DNA from: Sphingobacterium sp. UT-1RO-CII-1
GTDB taxonomy: Bacteria; Bacteroidota; Bacteroidia; Sphingobacteriales; Sphingobacteriaceae
Direction: 5' to 3'
DNA: 64,000 nt
NCBI RefSeq assembly: GCF_026711005.1
Contig: NZ_JAPPVJ010000011.1
Location: 1 to 64,000, forward strand
A program made the position numbers and the translations under genes. This document shows positions 25,197 to 34,154 of the stretch, piece after piece; the stretch's first letter is position 1, and each line of letters begins with the position of its first letter. The notes under the pieces were generated by a model that searched no databases, had not been told where the DNA came from, and saw only the letters and a list, made by a program, of their open reading frames with translations.

Positions 25197-27668
25197 ATGG
25201 ACGTTAATTACGTAGGGGAAAATCTTTTACCGGGAAAAATAGGTCAGTTTTTTGTTATTCTTTCCTTTGGTGCCGCTTTATTATCACTGATCAGTTATTT
25301 CTTCGCCACTCGGGAACCCGAAGTAAAATCATGGAAGACACTTGGTCGTATAGGTTTTTGGCTTAATGGCTTATCCATTGTTGTCATTGGAGCTGTCTTA
25401 TTTTATATTATTTATAATCATTTATTCGAATACCATTATGCTTGGGCACACTCGTCCAAGTCTTTACCAACGCATTATATAATTTCAGCATTCTGGGAAG
25501 GTCAGGAAGGAAGTTTTTGGTTGTGGATGTTCTGGCAAGTAGTTATGGGTATTATTTTGGTATTTAATGCCAAAAGCTGGGAAGCCCCTGTCATGACGTT
25601 TGTTATGCTTTGCCAAGTTTTTTTAGCGTCCATGCTTATTGGTGTAGAAATATTTGGTGTACGTATAGGAAGTTCTCCTTTTATCCTGTTACGGGATGCT
25701 ATGCAACTTCCTTTATTTGAAAACCCTAATTATCTGGGGATGATTGCCGATGGACGTGGTCTGAATGCACTTCTTCAAAACTACTGGATGGTTATCCACC
25801 CACCTACACTATTTTTAGGATTTGCATCCATGATTGTTCCTTTTGCCTACGCTGCTGCAGGTTTATGGACCCGACGCTTTAAAGAATGGATGACACCAGG
25901 TTTACCGTGGGCTCTTTTTGCTGTCATGATTCTAGGTGCAGGTATCATTATGGGTTCGTTCTGGGCGTACGAAGCATTAAATTTTGGTGGTTTTTGGGCG
26001 TGGGATCCTGTAGAGAACGTTTCTATAATTCCTTGGTTAACCCTTATAGCAGCAGTACACGTCATGCTCGCTTACAAACATTCTGGTCACGGTTTCTTTA
26101 CTGCTACTTTCCTAGCTTTAATCAGCTTTGTATTGGTTATTTACGCTTCATACCTGACAAGAAGTGGTGTTTTAGGAGAAACATCTGTTCACTCTTTCAC
26201 GAGTTTGGGAATGTCGGGTCAGCTGATTATTTTTAATTTGACTTTTCTTGCTATCATGGTTTACTTCCTAGTAGCCAGACGCAAGGAAATGCCTTCAACA
26301 AAAAAAGAAGAAGATATTTACTCACGGGAGTTTTGGTTGTTTATTGGTGCGCTGGTGCTTACTGTAGCTTGTGTACAGATGATTGCTACGACCTCTATTC
26401 CTGTTTTCAATGCTATATTTGGCACCAAAGTGGCGCCACCGATTGATCCTATTCCACACTATAACAAATGGCAAGGCGCTTTTGCTGTAGTAGTGATGTT
26501 GATGACGGGTTTTACGCAGTTTTTAAAATATAAAAAAACAGAACCTAAAAAATTCTGGGCAGCCATGATTGCTAGCTTCGTACTGGCACTTGTCATAGCA
26601 GGTGCAATTGTGTATTTTACAAAAATTCACACGAATGTAATGTACATGCTACTCACTTTAACCAGCGTGTTCTGTATTTTAGTTAACCTTCGTGTCCTAG
26701 GCGATGCATTAAAAGGGAAATGGCGTCTCTCAGGTTCTGCAGTAGCGCATATAGGTTTTGGCTTACTACTTATAGGTGCATTAATAGCAGCTGCTACCAA
26801 CGAAGTTATTTCAGTGAATAGTTCGGGTTATATTCAGGTAGCCGGTTTTGATCAAGTGGAAAAACCGGGAGATAACCTGTTCCTGACTCAGGATGAGCCT
26901 GTACAAATGGGTGACTACCGCATCACTTATATCGGCGATAGTATCGCTCCGCCAAATGTATACTATAACATCAAGTATGAGCGTCTGGATGAAGAAAGTG
27001 GCAAAGTGAAAGAGTCCTTTATTTTAAGTCCATTTGCACAAAACAACCCGGATATGGGCGGCTTGATCGGTACACCCGACACCCGACACTACTTAACACA
27101 CGATATTTATACATTAATCACAGCTGCTGCAGCCGAATCACAGATAAATATCACTTCGAAACCAGGTTCAGAAGAAGAGAAAACAGGTTATGAAGAATTT
27201 GATGAACCTGCAACTTATCAAGTGAGTATAGGCGACACATTGCGCTATAGAAATGGTTTTTATGTTATTGAAGGCGTAAATAGAGATGCCAAATTAAATA
27301 ATATACCAAAGGCTCCAGAAGATATCGTTGTCGGTTTAAAAATAAAGGTTGTATCAGCAGATAAGCAGGAGCATCACGTAGAGCCTATTTTCCTTATTAA
27401 AGACGGCCATACTTACGATTTCAACAAAGATGTAACAGAGCAGGGCTTACGTTTCCGTTTTACTAACATCCTTCCGAAAGAAGATAAATTAGAAATAATG
27501 CTTTATCAAAAGCCACTACCTGAAAAGAAATGGATTGTATTTAAGGCTATTAAATTCCCATATATTAATTTCTTTTGGGCAGGTACTATCATTATGACTA
27601 TTGGGTTCTGTATGGCCATATACCGCCGTTTAAAGGATGGTAAAAGGTCAAAAGAAACAATTGCATAA
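25197..27668 (+). CDS. ccmF: Cytochrome c haem lyase CcmF
   Basis: An 823-residue inner-membrane protein with about 14-15 helices. The WWD haem-handling domain is explicit: NFGGFWAWDPVENVS, with the surrounding histidines in YKHSGHGF and the preceding WMVIHPPTLFLGF. A long soluble region near residues 545-780 precedes the last helix (FFWAGTIIMTIGFCMAIY), as in Bacteroidota CcmF. Its job is to attach haem to CxxCH motifs of apocytochromes in the periplasm together with CcmE. Its stop overlaps the next ATG by one base (TAATG), implying translational coupling. Confidence 0.93.
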   Translation: MDVNYVGENLLPGKIGQFFVILSFGAALLSLISYFFATREPEVKSWKTLGRIGFWLNGLSIVVIGAVLFYIIYNHLFEYHYAWAHSSKSLPTHYIISAFWEGQEGSFWLWMFWQVVMGIILVFNAKSWEAPVMTFVMLCQVFLASMLIGVEIFGVRIGSSPFILLRDAMQLPLFENPNYLGMIADGRGLNALLQNYWMVIHPPTLFLGFASMIVPFAYAAAGLWTRRFKEWMTPGLPWALFAVMILGAGIIMGSFWAYEALNFGGFWAWDPVENVSIIPWLTLIAAVHVMLAYKHSGHGFFTATFLALISFVLVIYASYLTRSGVLGETSVHSFTSLGMSGQLIIFNLTFLAIMVYFLVARRKEMPSTKKEEDIYSREFWLFIGALVLTVACVQMIATTSIPVFNAIFGTKVAPPIDPIPHYNKWQGAFAVVVMLMTGFTQFLKYKKTEPKKFWAAMIASFVLALVIAGAIVYFTKIHTNVMYMLLTLTSVFCILVNLRVLGDALKGKWRLSGSAVAHIGFGLLLIGALIAAATNEVISVNSSGYIQVAGFDQVEKPGDNLFLTQDEPVQMGDYRITYIGDSIAPPNVYYNIKYERLDEESGKVKESFILSPFAQNNPDMGGLIGTPDTRHYLTHDIYTLITAAAAESQINITSKPGSEEEKTGYEEFDEPATYQVSIGDTLRYRNGFYVIEGVNRDAKLNNIPKAPEDIVVGLKIKVVSADKQEHHVEPIFLIKDGHTYDFNKDVTEQGLRFRFTNILPKEDKLEIMLYQKPLPEKKWIVFKAIKFPYINFFWAGTIIMTIGFCMAIYRRLKDGKRSKETIA

Positions 27669-28438
27669 TGAATATCGTTATTATCGGTAGCGGAAATGTG
27701 GCCTATCACCTTGGTGATGGGCTAAAAAAGGCCGGATACCATATAAAACAAGTATATAGTAGAAATAAAGCCAATGCAATAGCATTGGCTTCTACTTTAA
27801 AAACAGAGTTTACCGACGATCTATCGTCGATCGATAAAAATGCCGATCTATATCTTGTTGCAGTTTCGGACCATGCAATTTCATCTGTGATTGCCAGTTT
27901 ACCTTCAGAATTACCTGGTTATGTGGTGCACTGCTCAGGTGCTACAGAAATGAGCATCTTAATACGTTTTACCAACTATGGTGTCATTTATCCTGTGCAG
28001 AGTCTAAGCAAGGAGGTACAATATGACTCGCTGGATCATATCCCTTTTGCTATTGAAGGAAATAATACAGTCAATACCGAGCACCTGCTAGCTATAATGC
28101 GCCCCGTTGCAGCGCAAGTTTTCCCCTGCAACAGTTCCCAGCGCCTTGCCCTACATGTATCAGCTGTGTTTGTCAACAATTTCAGTAATGCATTATTTAC
28201 TATAGCGTACAACATAATGAAAGATGCTGAATTGCCCTTTGACCTCCTCAAGCCTATCATTCTAGAGACAGCAGAAAAAGTAAAAAACCATATCCCAAAA
28301 GACGTTCAAACTGGTCCTGCCAGCCGAAACGATTTAGAAACGATAGAAAAGCATTTGAATTTTATCAGTGGAAAGCCAAATTGGGTCAAAATATATCAAC
28401 ATCTATCGCAAGAAATAAGCAGTAAAAAGGATTCTTAA
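27668..28438 (+). CDS. Rossmann-like and DUF2520 domain-containing protein
   Basis: A 256-residue protein with an N-terminal NAD(P)-type Rossmann fold (NIVIIGSGNVAYHLG, residues 2-16) and a C-terminal DUF2520 helical domain (FVNNFSNALFTIAYNIM, TGPASRNDLETIEKHL). The layout is like 6-phosphogluconate or ketopantoate reductases, and TGPASR is the family's conserved motif. The physiological substrate is not known to me. It overlaps the ccmF stop by one base and so is expressed with the cytochrome maturation genes, which may be only an operon accident. Confidence 0.88.
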   Translation: MNIVIIGSGNVAYHLGDGLKKAGYHIKQVYSRNKANAIALASTLKTEFTDDLSSIDKNADLYLVAVSDHAISSVIASLPSELPGYVVHCSGATEMSILIRFTNYGVIYPVQSLSKEVQYDSLDHIPFAIEGNNTVNTEHLLAIMRPVAAQVFPCNSSQRLALHVSAVFVNNFSNALFTIAYNIMKDAELPFDLLKPIILETAEKVKNHIPKDVQTGPASRNDLETIEKHLNFISGKPNWVKIYQHLSQEISSKKDS

Positions 28439-28508
28439 TAGATATTTTAAAATTTAGACAAATCTTCTTACATACCTGAACTTCTTTCGCTTTCAGACAA
28501 TAAGTTAC

Positions 28509-28516
28509 TAATTTTG
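28509..28516 (+). promoter_or_regulatory. Bacteroidota -7 promoter element
   Basis: TAATTTTG fits TAnnTTTG and lies about 135 bases before the FMN-binding protein gene. The -33 region shows CTTTC in place of TTG. Confidence 0.3.
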
Positions 28517-28650
28517 TATCAAACAAAACAAGTTATGGTAATTACTGTATATACATTATAAATTGGCTTAAATAGAGGCTGGCTCTGTACACCCGATTGG
28601 GCAAGGAGCATTTACAATTAAGGGTTCTAAAATATTTTTCATATAGATTT

Positions 28651-30201
28651 ATGGCAGTCAGAAAATTAATTCTCATCGTAATAGTTATTACAAACTTGGT
28701 TATTATATCATTTGGTATAATATTCACGCCGAAATGGTTTTGGCTTTTGCTAATTCCTTTTCCTTTAATGCTCTTAGCTTTTTACAATAGCACTCAAACT
28801 AGACATGCTATTTTACGAAATTACCCTATATTAGGTTATTTCCGTTTTTTCTTTGAAGCTATACGTCCTGAAATGCGCCAGTACTTTTGGGAGTCAGATA
28901 CAGATGGTCGTCCGTTTAACCGCAGACAACGCTCCATTGTATACCAGCGCGCAAAAAACGAACGTGAAACGGTCGCATTCGGTATGCAAACAGACCCCCA
29001 GACCATAGGTAACGAATGGGTTGCTCACTCCGTTTTTCCTTGTCATATTGAAGATCACGACTTACGTACTATGGTGGGGAATGAATCTTGTAAACAGCCT
29101 TATAATTTAAGTGTTTTCAATATATCTGCTATGAGTTATGGTGCTCTTAGTAAAACGGCGATAACTGCTCTTAATAAGGGGGCAGCTTTACAAAACTTCG
29201 CTCACAATACCGGAGAGGGTGGTATCAGTCCTTACCATATCAGTGGTGGGGATTTAATATGGCAAATTGGTACAGGTTATTTTGGCTGTAGAAATGAAAT
29301 GGGAATGTTTGATGACGAACTTTTCACGGAAAAAGCTAATAGACCATATGTTAAAATGATTGAGTTGAAATTATCTCAAGGAGCAAAACCTGGTCATGGC
29401 GGTATTCTTCCGGCAGCAAAAAACACCCCTGAGGTAGCGGCGATACGACATGTCGTTCCTGGGACAGACGTAATGTCGCCACCGGCACACAGCGCTTTTA
29501 AGACCGCAGAAGAAATGATGCATTTTATTCAGAAGCTACGGGAGCTTTCTGGCTACAAACCGGTAGGGTTTAAGATATGTATTGGAGATAAACAAGAGTT
29601 TGTAGATATCTGTAATGCTATGATGACATTACAAATTTTTCCAGATTTTATAGCAATAGATGGCTCGGAGGGCGGTACTGGTGCTGCGCCTTTGGAATTT
29701 ACGGATAACTTGGGCATGCCTTTATATGATGCTCTTTCGTTTGTAACAACCACACTGATTAAGTTTGGCTTAAAGAAGCATATTAAACTTATTGTATCCA
29801 GCCGCATTGTCACCGGTTTCGATTTACTCAAAGTAATAGCTTTAGGTGCAGACGCCTGTTACAGCGCCCGCGGAATGATGTTTGCTTTAGGATGTATACA
29901 AGCACTAAAGTGTAACGAAGACTCTTGTCCAGTAGGAGTGGCTACACAAAGACCTCATTTGTACAAAGCTTTAGACGTTCAGGATAAATATGTACGTGTT
30001 GCACAGTTTCATAGAAACACATTACGTGCAACTGTAGAAATTATGGAAGCTTGTGGTTTTAAGACATTAGATGATGTAAATGCAGAGAAGTTCTTTAGAA
30101 AAGTGGATAATATAAACACATTAAGCTTTCAAGACATCTATTTCAAAAACACAGGTAAGCTCGTTAATAAACGCAGCACTTTTGAGAGTCAGGAGATATA
30201 A
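28651..30201 (+). CDS. FMN-binding glutamate synthase family protein
   Basis: A 516-residue protein from the ATG at 28651; the upstream TTG at 28597 is not a likely start. Two N-terminal membrane helices (about residues 4-45) precede a glutamate-synthase-like alpha/beta barrel. Barrel motifs visible are FNISAMSYGALS, NTGEGGISPYH, KPGHGGILP, and FIAIDGSEGGTGAAP, the FMN phosphate region. SARGMMFALGCIQALKCNEDSCPVG contains the three cysteines of the 3Fe-4S cluster (in two halves). It lacks the glutamine amidotransferase domain of GltB, so it is a stand-alone, membrane-anchored relative of unproven reaction. A terminator follows. Confidence 0.88.
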   Translation: MAVRKLILIVIVITNLVIISFGIIFTPKWFWLLLIPFPLMLLAFYNSTQTRHAILRNYPILGYFRFFFEAIRPEMRQYFWESDTDGRPFNRRQRSIVYQRAKNERETVAFGMQTDPQTIGNEWVAHSVFPCHIEDHDLRTMVGNESCKQPYNLSVFNISAMSYGALSKTAITALNKGAALQNFAHNTGEGGISPYHISGGDLIWQIGTGYFGCRNEMGMFDDELFTEKANRPYVKMIELKLSQGAKPGHGGILPAAKNTPEVAAIRHVVPGTDVMSPPAHSAFKTAEEMMHFIQKLRELSGYKPVGFKICIGDKQEFVDICNAMMTLQIFPDFIAIDGSEGGTGAAPLEFTDNLGMPLYDALSFVTTTLIKFGLKKHIKLIVSSRIVTGFDLLKVIALGADACYSARGMMFALGCIQALKCNEDSCPVGVATQRPHLYKALDVQDKYVRVAQFHRNTLRATVEIMEACGFKTLDDVNAEKFFRKVDNINTLSFQDIYFKNTGKLVNKRSTFESQEI

Positions 30202-30216
30202 CATAAAATTTTTAAC

Positions 30217-30255
30217 AAAAAAAAGGTTGATTAGCCGACTAGTCAACCTTTTTTC
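30217..30255 (+). terminator. Rho-independent terminator
   Basis: AAAAAAGGTTGA pairs with TCAACCTTTTTT across a 12-base loop, with a T-tract, 16 bases after the FMN-binding protein stop. Confidence 0.85.
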
Positions 30256-30411
30256 TTAAAATATTGTTGTACTTACTTTTTTTAAACGCTTATCCGTAGA
30301 CTTTAAAAAACACTAGCCTAACGACCGAAGTAACATTACGCTTATTTGTCCTAATATGATTACTACTATCAGTTCAAATAGGTTTATTATAAAGCAGAGG
30401 CATTTCTTTTT

Positions 30412-30537
30412 CTAAATCCTTTCCCACTGATAGTCTATATATGGGTTCGTATCTAGAATACTAAAACCAAGCTTCTTAATCGTAGCAAAGCCAGAAAGAA
30501 CCTTCTTTGTCCGGTACTTTTTATATCGAATATCCAT
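30412..30537 (-). CDS. Possible small ORF, 41 residues
   Basis: An ATG at 30537 opens 41 codons to a TAG at 30412-30414. The peptide is basic at the start (MDIRYKKYRTKK) and aromatic later (NPYIDYQW). A stop lies ten codons upstream in the same frame, so it is not a truncated longer frame at that end. No family is recognised. It could be a small gene or a remnant. Confidence 0.25.
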   Translation of the reverse strand: MDIRYKKYRTKKVLSGFATIKKLGFSILDTNPYIDYQWERI

Positions 30538-30732
30538 ATTATATCTTAAGTGATATTTTTATTAGTAAGCACGTTGCACCTCGATCATTCTTATTTGTGC
30601 AGTCTGCTGCTACATGGATATTATATACAATATAAGTCATGGCACACTACTGCCATAAACGTTTTTAAATTCAAATGTTAACAATTATTAGGTCTGCACA
30701 ATGTGGGAGGTTATTCCCCTTCTATTAAAACT

Positions 30733-31173
30733 TTATTTGAGGTTATCATATAGTACCTCCAAAGTTGCTTTTGCTCTTAACATCTCTTCGATTTGCACTC
30801 CTTGTAAAGCCTCTCCAATGGTTCGTTTTGCTTGTCTGATAGACGCTGTCTTCATCTGACGTCCCTGTTTAGTTAGGAAAATTAGGTTGCTACGCTTATC
30901 TTGTTTATCATTCACGCGCATAACTAGCCCCATTTTTTCAAGGTTATTAATCAGCCTTGATATGCTTGGCTTGTCTCTAAAAGTTAAACAGGCTAACTCC
31001 TGTTGTGTACGTCCCTCTTCGATCCATAAATAATAAAGTACCGACCACTGTTCAGCAGTTATCGGGACTCCCTCTTCCTTTAAATTTCTTTGCAGTCTTC
31101 TTCCTAAAGCAGAAGTCGCCTTTCCTGTTAAAAAGGAAAAAAACTCATCAGCATGTTCAAATCTTGCGTCCAT
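30733..31173 (-). CDS. MarR family transcriptional regulator
   Basis: A 146-residue winged-helix regulator from the ATG at 31173; the frame extends 21 hydrophobic residues upstream that do not fit the family. The core shows ITAEQWSVLYYLW, the recognition helix region LTFRDKPSISRLINNLEKMGLV and the wing RVNDKQDKRSNLIFLT. It should bind a palindromic operator as a dimer and release it on ligand binding. No obvious target gene is adjacent, and the upstream 500 bases hold no other gene, so it may be self-regulating only. Confidence 0.9.
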   Translation of the reverse strand: MDARFEHADEFFSFLTGKATSALGRRLQRNLKEEGVPITAEQWSVLYYLWIEEGRTQQELACLTFRDKPSISRLINNLEKMGLVMRVNDKQDKRSNLIFLTKQGRQMKTASIRQAKRTIGEALQGVQIEEMLRAKATLEVLYDNLK

Positions 31174-31731
31174 AGTTGATAATTTTAGTAGGTTAGTTGT
31201 TAATACAAACAAAGTAAAAAACAATCGATAATACAAATTATTTTATGATATTCAATATATATTTTGATTTTCTTTCACTTATAAATTATCCATTTTTAAA
31301 CTAAAATTTGCTTTATCCCTTCTAAACAGCTGTAAGCAGCATACTCTATCAGATTTATTTAGTTTTTTAAAATTAAAAAATGGAAAACAGTTTGAGCATT
31401 GTAACAATTTTTAGTAGGACCAAACGGTATATTAACTCATATATAATCCCTAAAAAACACCATTAACTGTTATTTAACTGCTTTTCAATGCATTTCATTC
31501 CTTATTCTTAAAAACGCACATAATATGTAAACTATAAATAAAAATATAGTAGCAATTACCACTATATTAAATTATTAGTTTTTTTGAACTTAGGTTAGTA
31601 CTCGAGGAATAGCAAAACGATTTTTTAAAATACATTCCTCCTCTTATTCTTTTGCAAAGGAAGAATCTATATGCTCATATTATTAAAATCGACACTTGAT
31701 TGGATTAATACTTTTTCCTACATTTACTATT
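31174..31731. other. 558-base intergenic region between divergent genes
   Basis: The sequence is AT-rich. TTAACTG is repeated directly at 31463-31469 and 31474-31480. A 28-codon ATG frame at 31380 looks random. No structured RNA or promoter pair is convincing. Confidence 0.3.
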
Positions 31732-32097
31732 ATGGATAATTTTATACCAGCAATAATAATAATCGGAGGCATTATATATAAAATATATAATGAGTTTCAA
31801 AAGGAGCAGGAGGCGGCAAGAAAAAGACAATCAACAATGCCGAAAAGACCTATTCCGGTTCCTACAAGTGTGGAAACTATCCCCACCACACCAAAATTGC
31901 CGGTTAACCCTCCTTCCATTCCTCCTGTGCAACAATCTGTGCCAACAGAGGTACTTATGGCAAGAAAACGTAAGGAAGAAAAACGCACCCAACTTAAAAA
32001 ACCGATGGAAGTCATTGAACTAGATGAAAAGCCTGCTTTTAATTTGAGGGAAGCTGTTATACAATCAGCAATATTAGAACGTCCATATTCTAACTAG
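31732..32097 (+). CDS. Hypothetical membrane-anchored proline-rich protein
   Basis: A 121-residue protein from the ATG at 31732; the TTG at 31696 is an unlikely start. It begins with one hydrophobic helix (NFIPAIIIIGGIIYKIY, residues 3-19) and continues into a charged linker (EFQKEQEAARKR). A low-complexity proline-rich segment follows (PKRPIPVPTSVETIP, PPSIPPVQQ), then a basic patch (ARKRKEEKRTQ). The C-terminus has FNLREAVIQSAILERPY, which looks like a conserved motif. Similar small proteins of unknown function occur in Sphingobacteriaceae. I cannot assign a role. Confidence 0.65.
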   Translation: MDNFIPAIIIIGGIIYKIYNEFQKEQEAARKRQSTMPKRPIPVPTSVETIPTTPKLPVNPPSIPPVQQSVPTEVLMARKRKEEKRTQLKKPMEVIELDEKPAFNLREAVIQSAILERPYSN

Positions 32098-32108
32098 TTA
32101 TTATATTA

Positions 32109-32166
32109 CAGATCATTTTAATACTGCAATTAGTATTCAGTATATTCTAAAAACTGAAATGATCTG
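32109..32166. terminator. Nested inverted repeat between convergent genes
   Basis: CAGATCATTT (32109-32118) pairs perfectly with AAATGATCTG (32157-32166) and encloses AATACT/AGTATT (32120/32132). It lies at the shared 3' end of two convergent genes and runs into the last codons of the amidase gene. A bidirectional terminator or 3' stabiliser is inferred; there is no strong T-tract. Confidence 0.4.
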
Positions 32167-32920
32167 CATCGTTTAAGAAGGGATATTTTTCCCGTGCATC
32201 AGTAAGATCATCCGGATTTAATGTAAAAGTATAAAGATCTTCATCTTCTGGTTTATAATAAACGACATCTCCTAAAGGAGAAATACACATAGAACCACCC
32301 GAAAAATAAGTTTCATTACCATCATACCCCACTCTATTAACACCGATTACAAAAGCTTGATTTTCGATAGCCCTCGCAGGGATCAAAGCTCGCCAATGTG
32401 CTGATCTCTTGTCTGGCCAACTAGCAGTATAAACCAATAAATCGTAGGCTTCTCCTAAATTACGGGACCATACGGGAAATCTCAGGTCATAGCATGTTAA
32501 AGGACATACTTTCCATCCTTTTAAATCAAAGATCACCCGGCTATTCCCTGCTGTAAAAATTTTATCTTCCCCGGCCATGGCAAAAAGATGACGTTTATCG
32601 TAATGCGTACACGTGCCATCCGGCGACATCCACACGAAACGGTTGTAATACTTCCCGTCTTCAACTATAATCAGACTTCCAGCAACTACGCAGTCATAAG
32701 CTTTTGCGTGCTCATACATCCAATGCATAGTTTGTCCGTTCATGGTTTCTGCGCATTTTTCGACATTCGTGGTGAACCCTGTATTGAACATTTCAGGCAA
32801 CAGAATTAGGTCTGTTTTTTCCCTCAACCCTGATAAACGAAGCGCCAAGTTCTTAAGGTTCTTCTCTACATTTTCCCAAAACAAATAAGCCTGAAATATT
32901 GTAATTTTTATTGGTTCCAT
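32147..32920 (-). CDS. Omega-amidase / nitrilase-superfamily hydrolase (YafV-like)
   Basis: A 257-residue nitrilase-fold enzyme. The catalytic triad is visible: Glu43 in LPEMFNTGF, Lys109 in YDKRHLF and Cys143 in TCYDLRFP. The length and these motifs match YafV/omega-amidase, which hydrolyses alpha-ketoglutaramate or alpha-ketosuccinamate as a metabolite-repair or methionine-salvage step. It is cytoplasmic. I choose the ATG at 32920 since homologues begin just before ITIFQAYLFWEN; the frame opens at 32935. It converges with the small membrane-protein gene. Confidence 0.9.
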   Translation of the reverse strand: MEPIKITIFQAYLFWENVEKNLKNLALRLSGLREKTDLILLPEMFNTGFTTNVEKCAETMNGQTMHWMYEHAKAYDCVVAGSLIIVEDGKYYNRFVWMSPDGTCTHYDKRHLFAMAGEDKIFTAGNSRVIFDLKGWKVCPLTCYDLRFPVWSRNLGEAYDLLVYTASWPDKRSAHWRALIPARAIENQAFVIGVNRVGYDGNETYFSGGSMCISPLGDVVYYKPEDEDLYTFTLNPDDLTDAREKYPFLNDADHFSF

Positions 32921-33006
32921 ACCGGAAATCATCATTTAGCTAAAAAAAATAAAAAAATTGTTTCCAATTTACTAAAGAATACGGACTCTGACAATTATAC
33001 CTACAG

Positions 33007-33984
33007 TTACTGTTCTCTGTACATTAGAGCATCTGCTAATCCAAAAAGTGCTTTCTTTTTCGATTTATCCACATTAATGGCTTCTAATTGCTGGTACGCT
33101 ACATTCGTAAACTCCTCTTTTAGCTCTGTCACAAGATTGTAAATATCATACTTTGCATAAAGCGCTTTCATATTCTCTACTTTATCCGGTTCTGTATGCA
33201 AATTACGAGCCAAGAGTTCCTTCAGGACAGGCAGATCCTCACTCGAAATACAAGCTCTGAGTTTACTATATAAGATAGTTTTTTTATTCGACAAAATATC
33301 CCCGCCTATCTGCTTTCCGAAGGTTTCAGGATTTCCATATACGTCCAAAATATCATCTTGCAATTGAAATGCTACGCCTAAATTCACACCAAAATCATAC
33401 AAAAGGTTTTGACTTTCCTGATCGGCATTGGCAATAATCGCTCCCATTTTCAACGCACATCCCAAAAGCACTGATGTTTTAAGCCTAATCATATCCACAT
33501 ACTCTACCTCCGATACATTATCTCTGGTTTCAAAATCCATATCATATTGTTGTCCCTCACAAACCTCTACAGAAGTTGTATTAAACAGCCTTAATAAAGA
33601 GGGTATTTTATCTTCTGGGCATTTTGCTAGCTCTTGATAGGCTTTTATAAGCAGTACATCGCCTGATAGAATAGCTACATTATCATTCCATTTAATATGT
33701 ACACTCGGTTCTCCCCTTCGTATAGGTGCTTTATCCATGATATCGTCATGAATCAGTGTGAAATTATGAAAAAACTCGATTGCGGCACTGGCAGGCAACA
33801 CACTTTCTGTTAGATTTTCATCAAATAGCTCGGCTCCCATAAGTGCTAACATAGGCCTTATACGTTTCCCCGCGAGAGATAACACATATTGTAAAGGGTC
33901 GTATAAATTTGTTGGTGCATCTGGGAAAACCATCTTATCTAAATAATCTTGCACGCGCTTTGCCGGTATTAGATTCTTAAACAT
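33007..33984 (-). CDS. Polyprenyl synthetase family protein
   Basis: A 325-residue trans-isoprenyl diphosphate synthase from the ATG at 33984; 18 upstream in-frame residues to 34038 are not family-like. The two aspartate-rich motifs are complete: DDIMD (80-84) followed by RRG, and QDDILD (209-214). GKRIRPML (39-46) binds diphosphate. The product, from C15 up to a long-chain quinone side chain, depends on residues before the first motif and cannot be fixed here; geranylgeranyl or octaprenyl diphosphate are both possible. It is cytoplasmic and divergent from the GT4 gene. Confidence 0.9.
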   Translation of the reverse strand: MFKNLIPAKRVQDYLDKMVFPDAPTNLYDPLQYVLSLAGKRIRPMLALMGAELFDENLTESVLPASAAIEFFHNFTLIHDDIMDKAPIRRGEPSVHIKWNDNVAILSGDVLLIKAYQELAKCPEDKIPSLLRLFNTTSVEVCEGQQYDMDFETRDNVSEVEYVDMIRLKTSVLLGCALKMGAIIANADQESQNLLYDFGVNLGVAFQLQDDILDVYGNPETFGKQIGGDILSNKKTILYSKLRACISSEDLPVLKELLARNLHTEPDKVENMKALYAKYDIYNLVTELKEEFTNVAYQQLEAINVDKSKKKALFGLADALMYREQ

Positions 33985-34129
33985 ATATATAAAAATGATA
34001 GGCGAATATACGGATAATAATCGGGCTATATTAAGCATACACCTATGAAATACACGTCCTTCAAAAAGACCAAATAAGTCATATTTCTCTTAGTCTAGGA
34101 ATTTTACACTACATCAAGATGAATTTATT

Positions 34130-34137
34130 TAAGTTTG
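34130..34137 (+). promoter_or_regulatory. Bacteroidota -7 promoter element upstream of GT4 gene
   Basis: TAAGTTTG fits TAnnTTTG and lies 17 bases before the GT4 start. No -33 TTG is seen. Confidence 0.35.
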
Positions 34138-34154
34138 TATAAACATTCCCCATT

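Larger units (their letters stand above)
30202..30732. other. 531-base intergenic region
   Basis: It contains the terminator of the preceding gene (30217-30255) and a doubtful 41-codon ORF on the minus strand (30412-30537). Nothing else is recognised. Confidence 0.4.

Noticed and set aside
28597..28650. Upstream TTG start extending the FMN-binding protein
   Set aside because: The extra residues are not hydrophobic like the real N-terminus, and an ATG directly before the membrane helix fits better.
30435..30465. tRNA-like GGGTTCGTATC sequence
   Set aside because: It resembles a T-arm only over a few bases; no acceptor stem, D-arm or anticodon stem can be drawn around it.
31380..31466. 28-codon frame upstream of the small membrane protein
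   Set aside because: It is short, AT-driven in composition and lies in a region without promoter signals.
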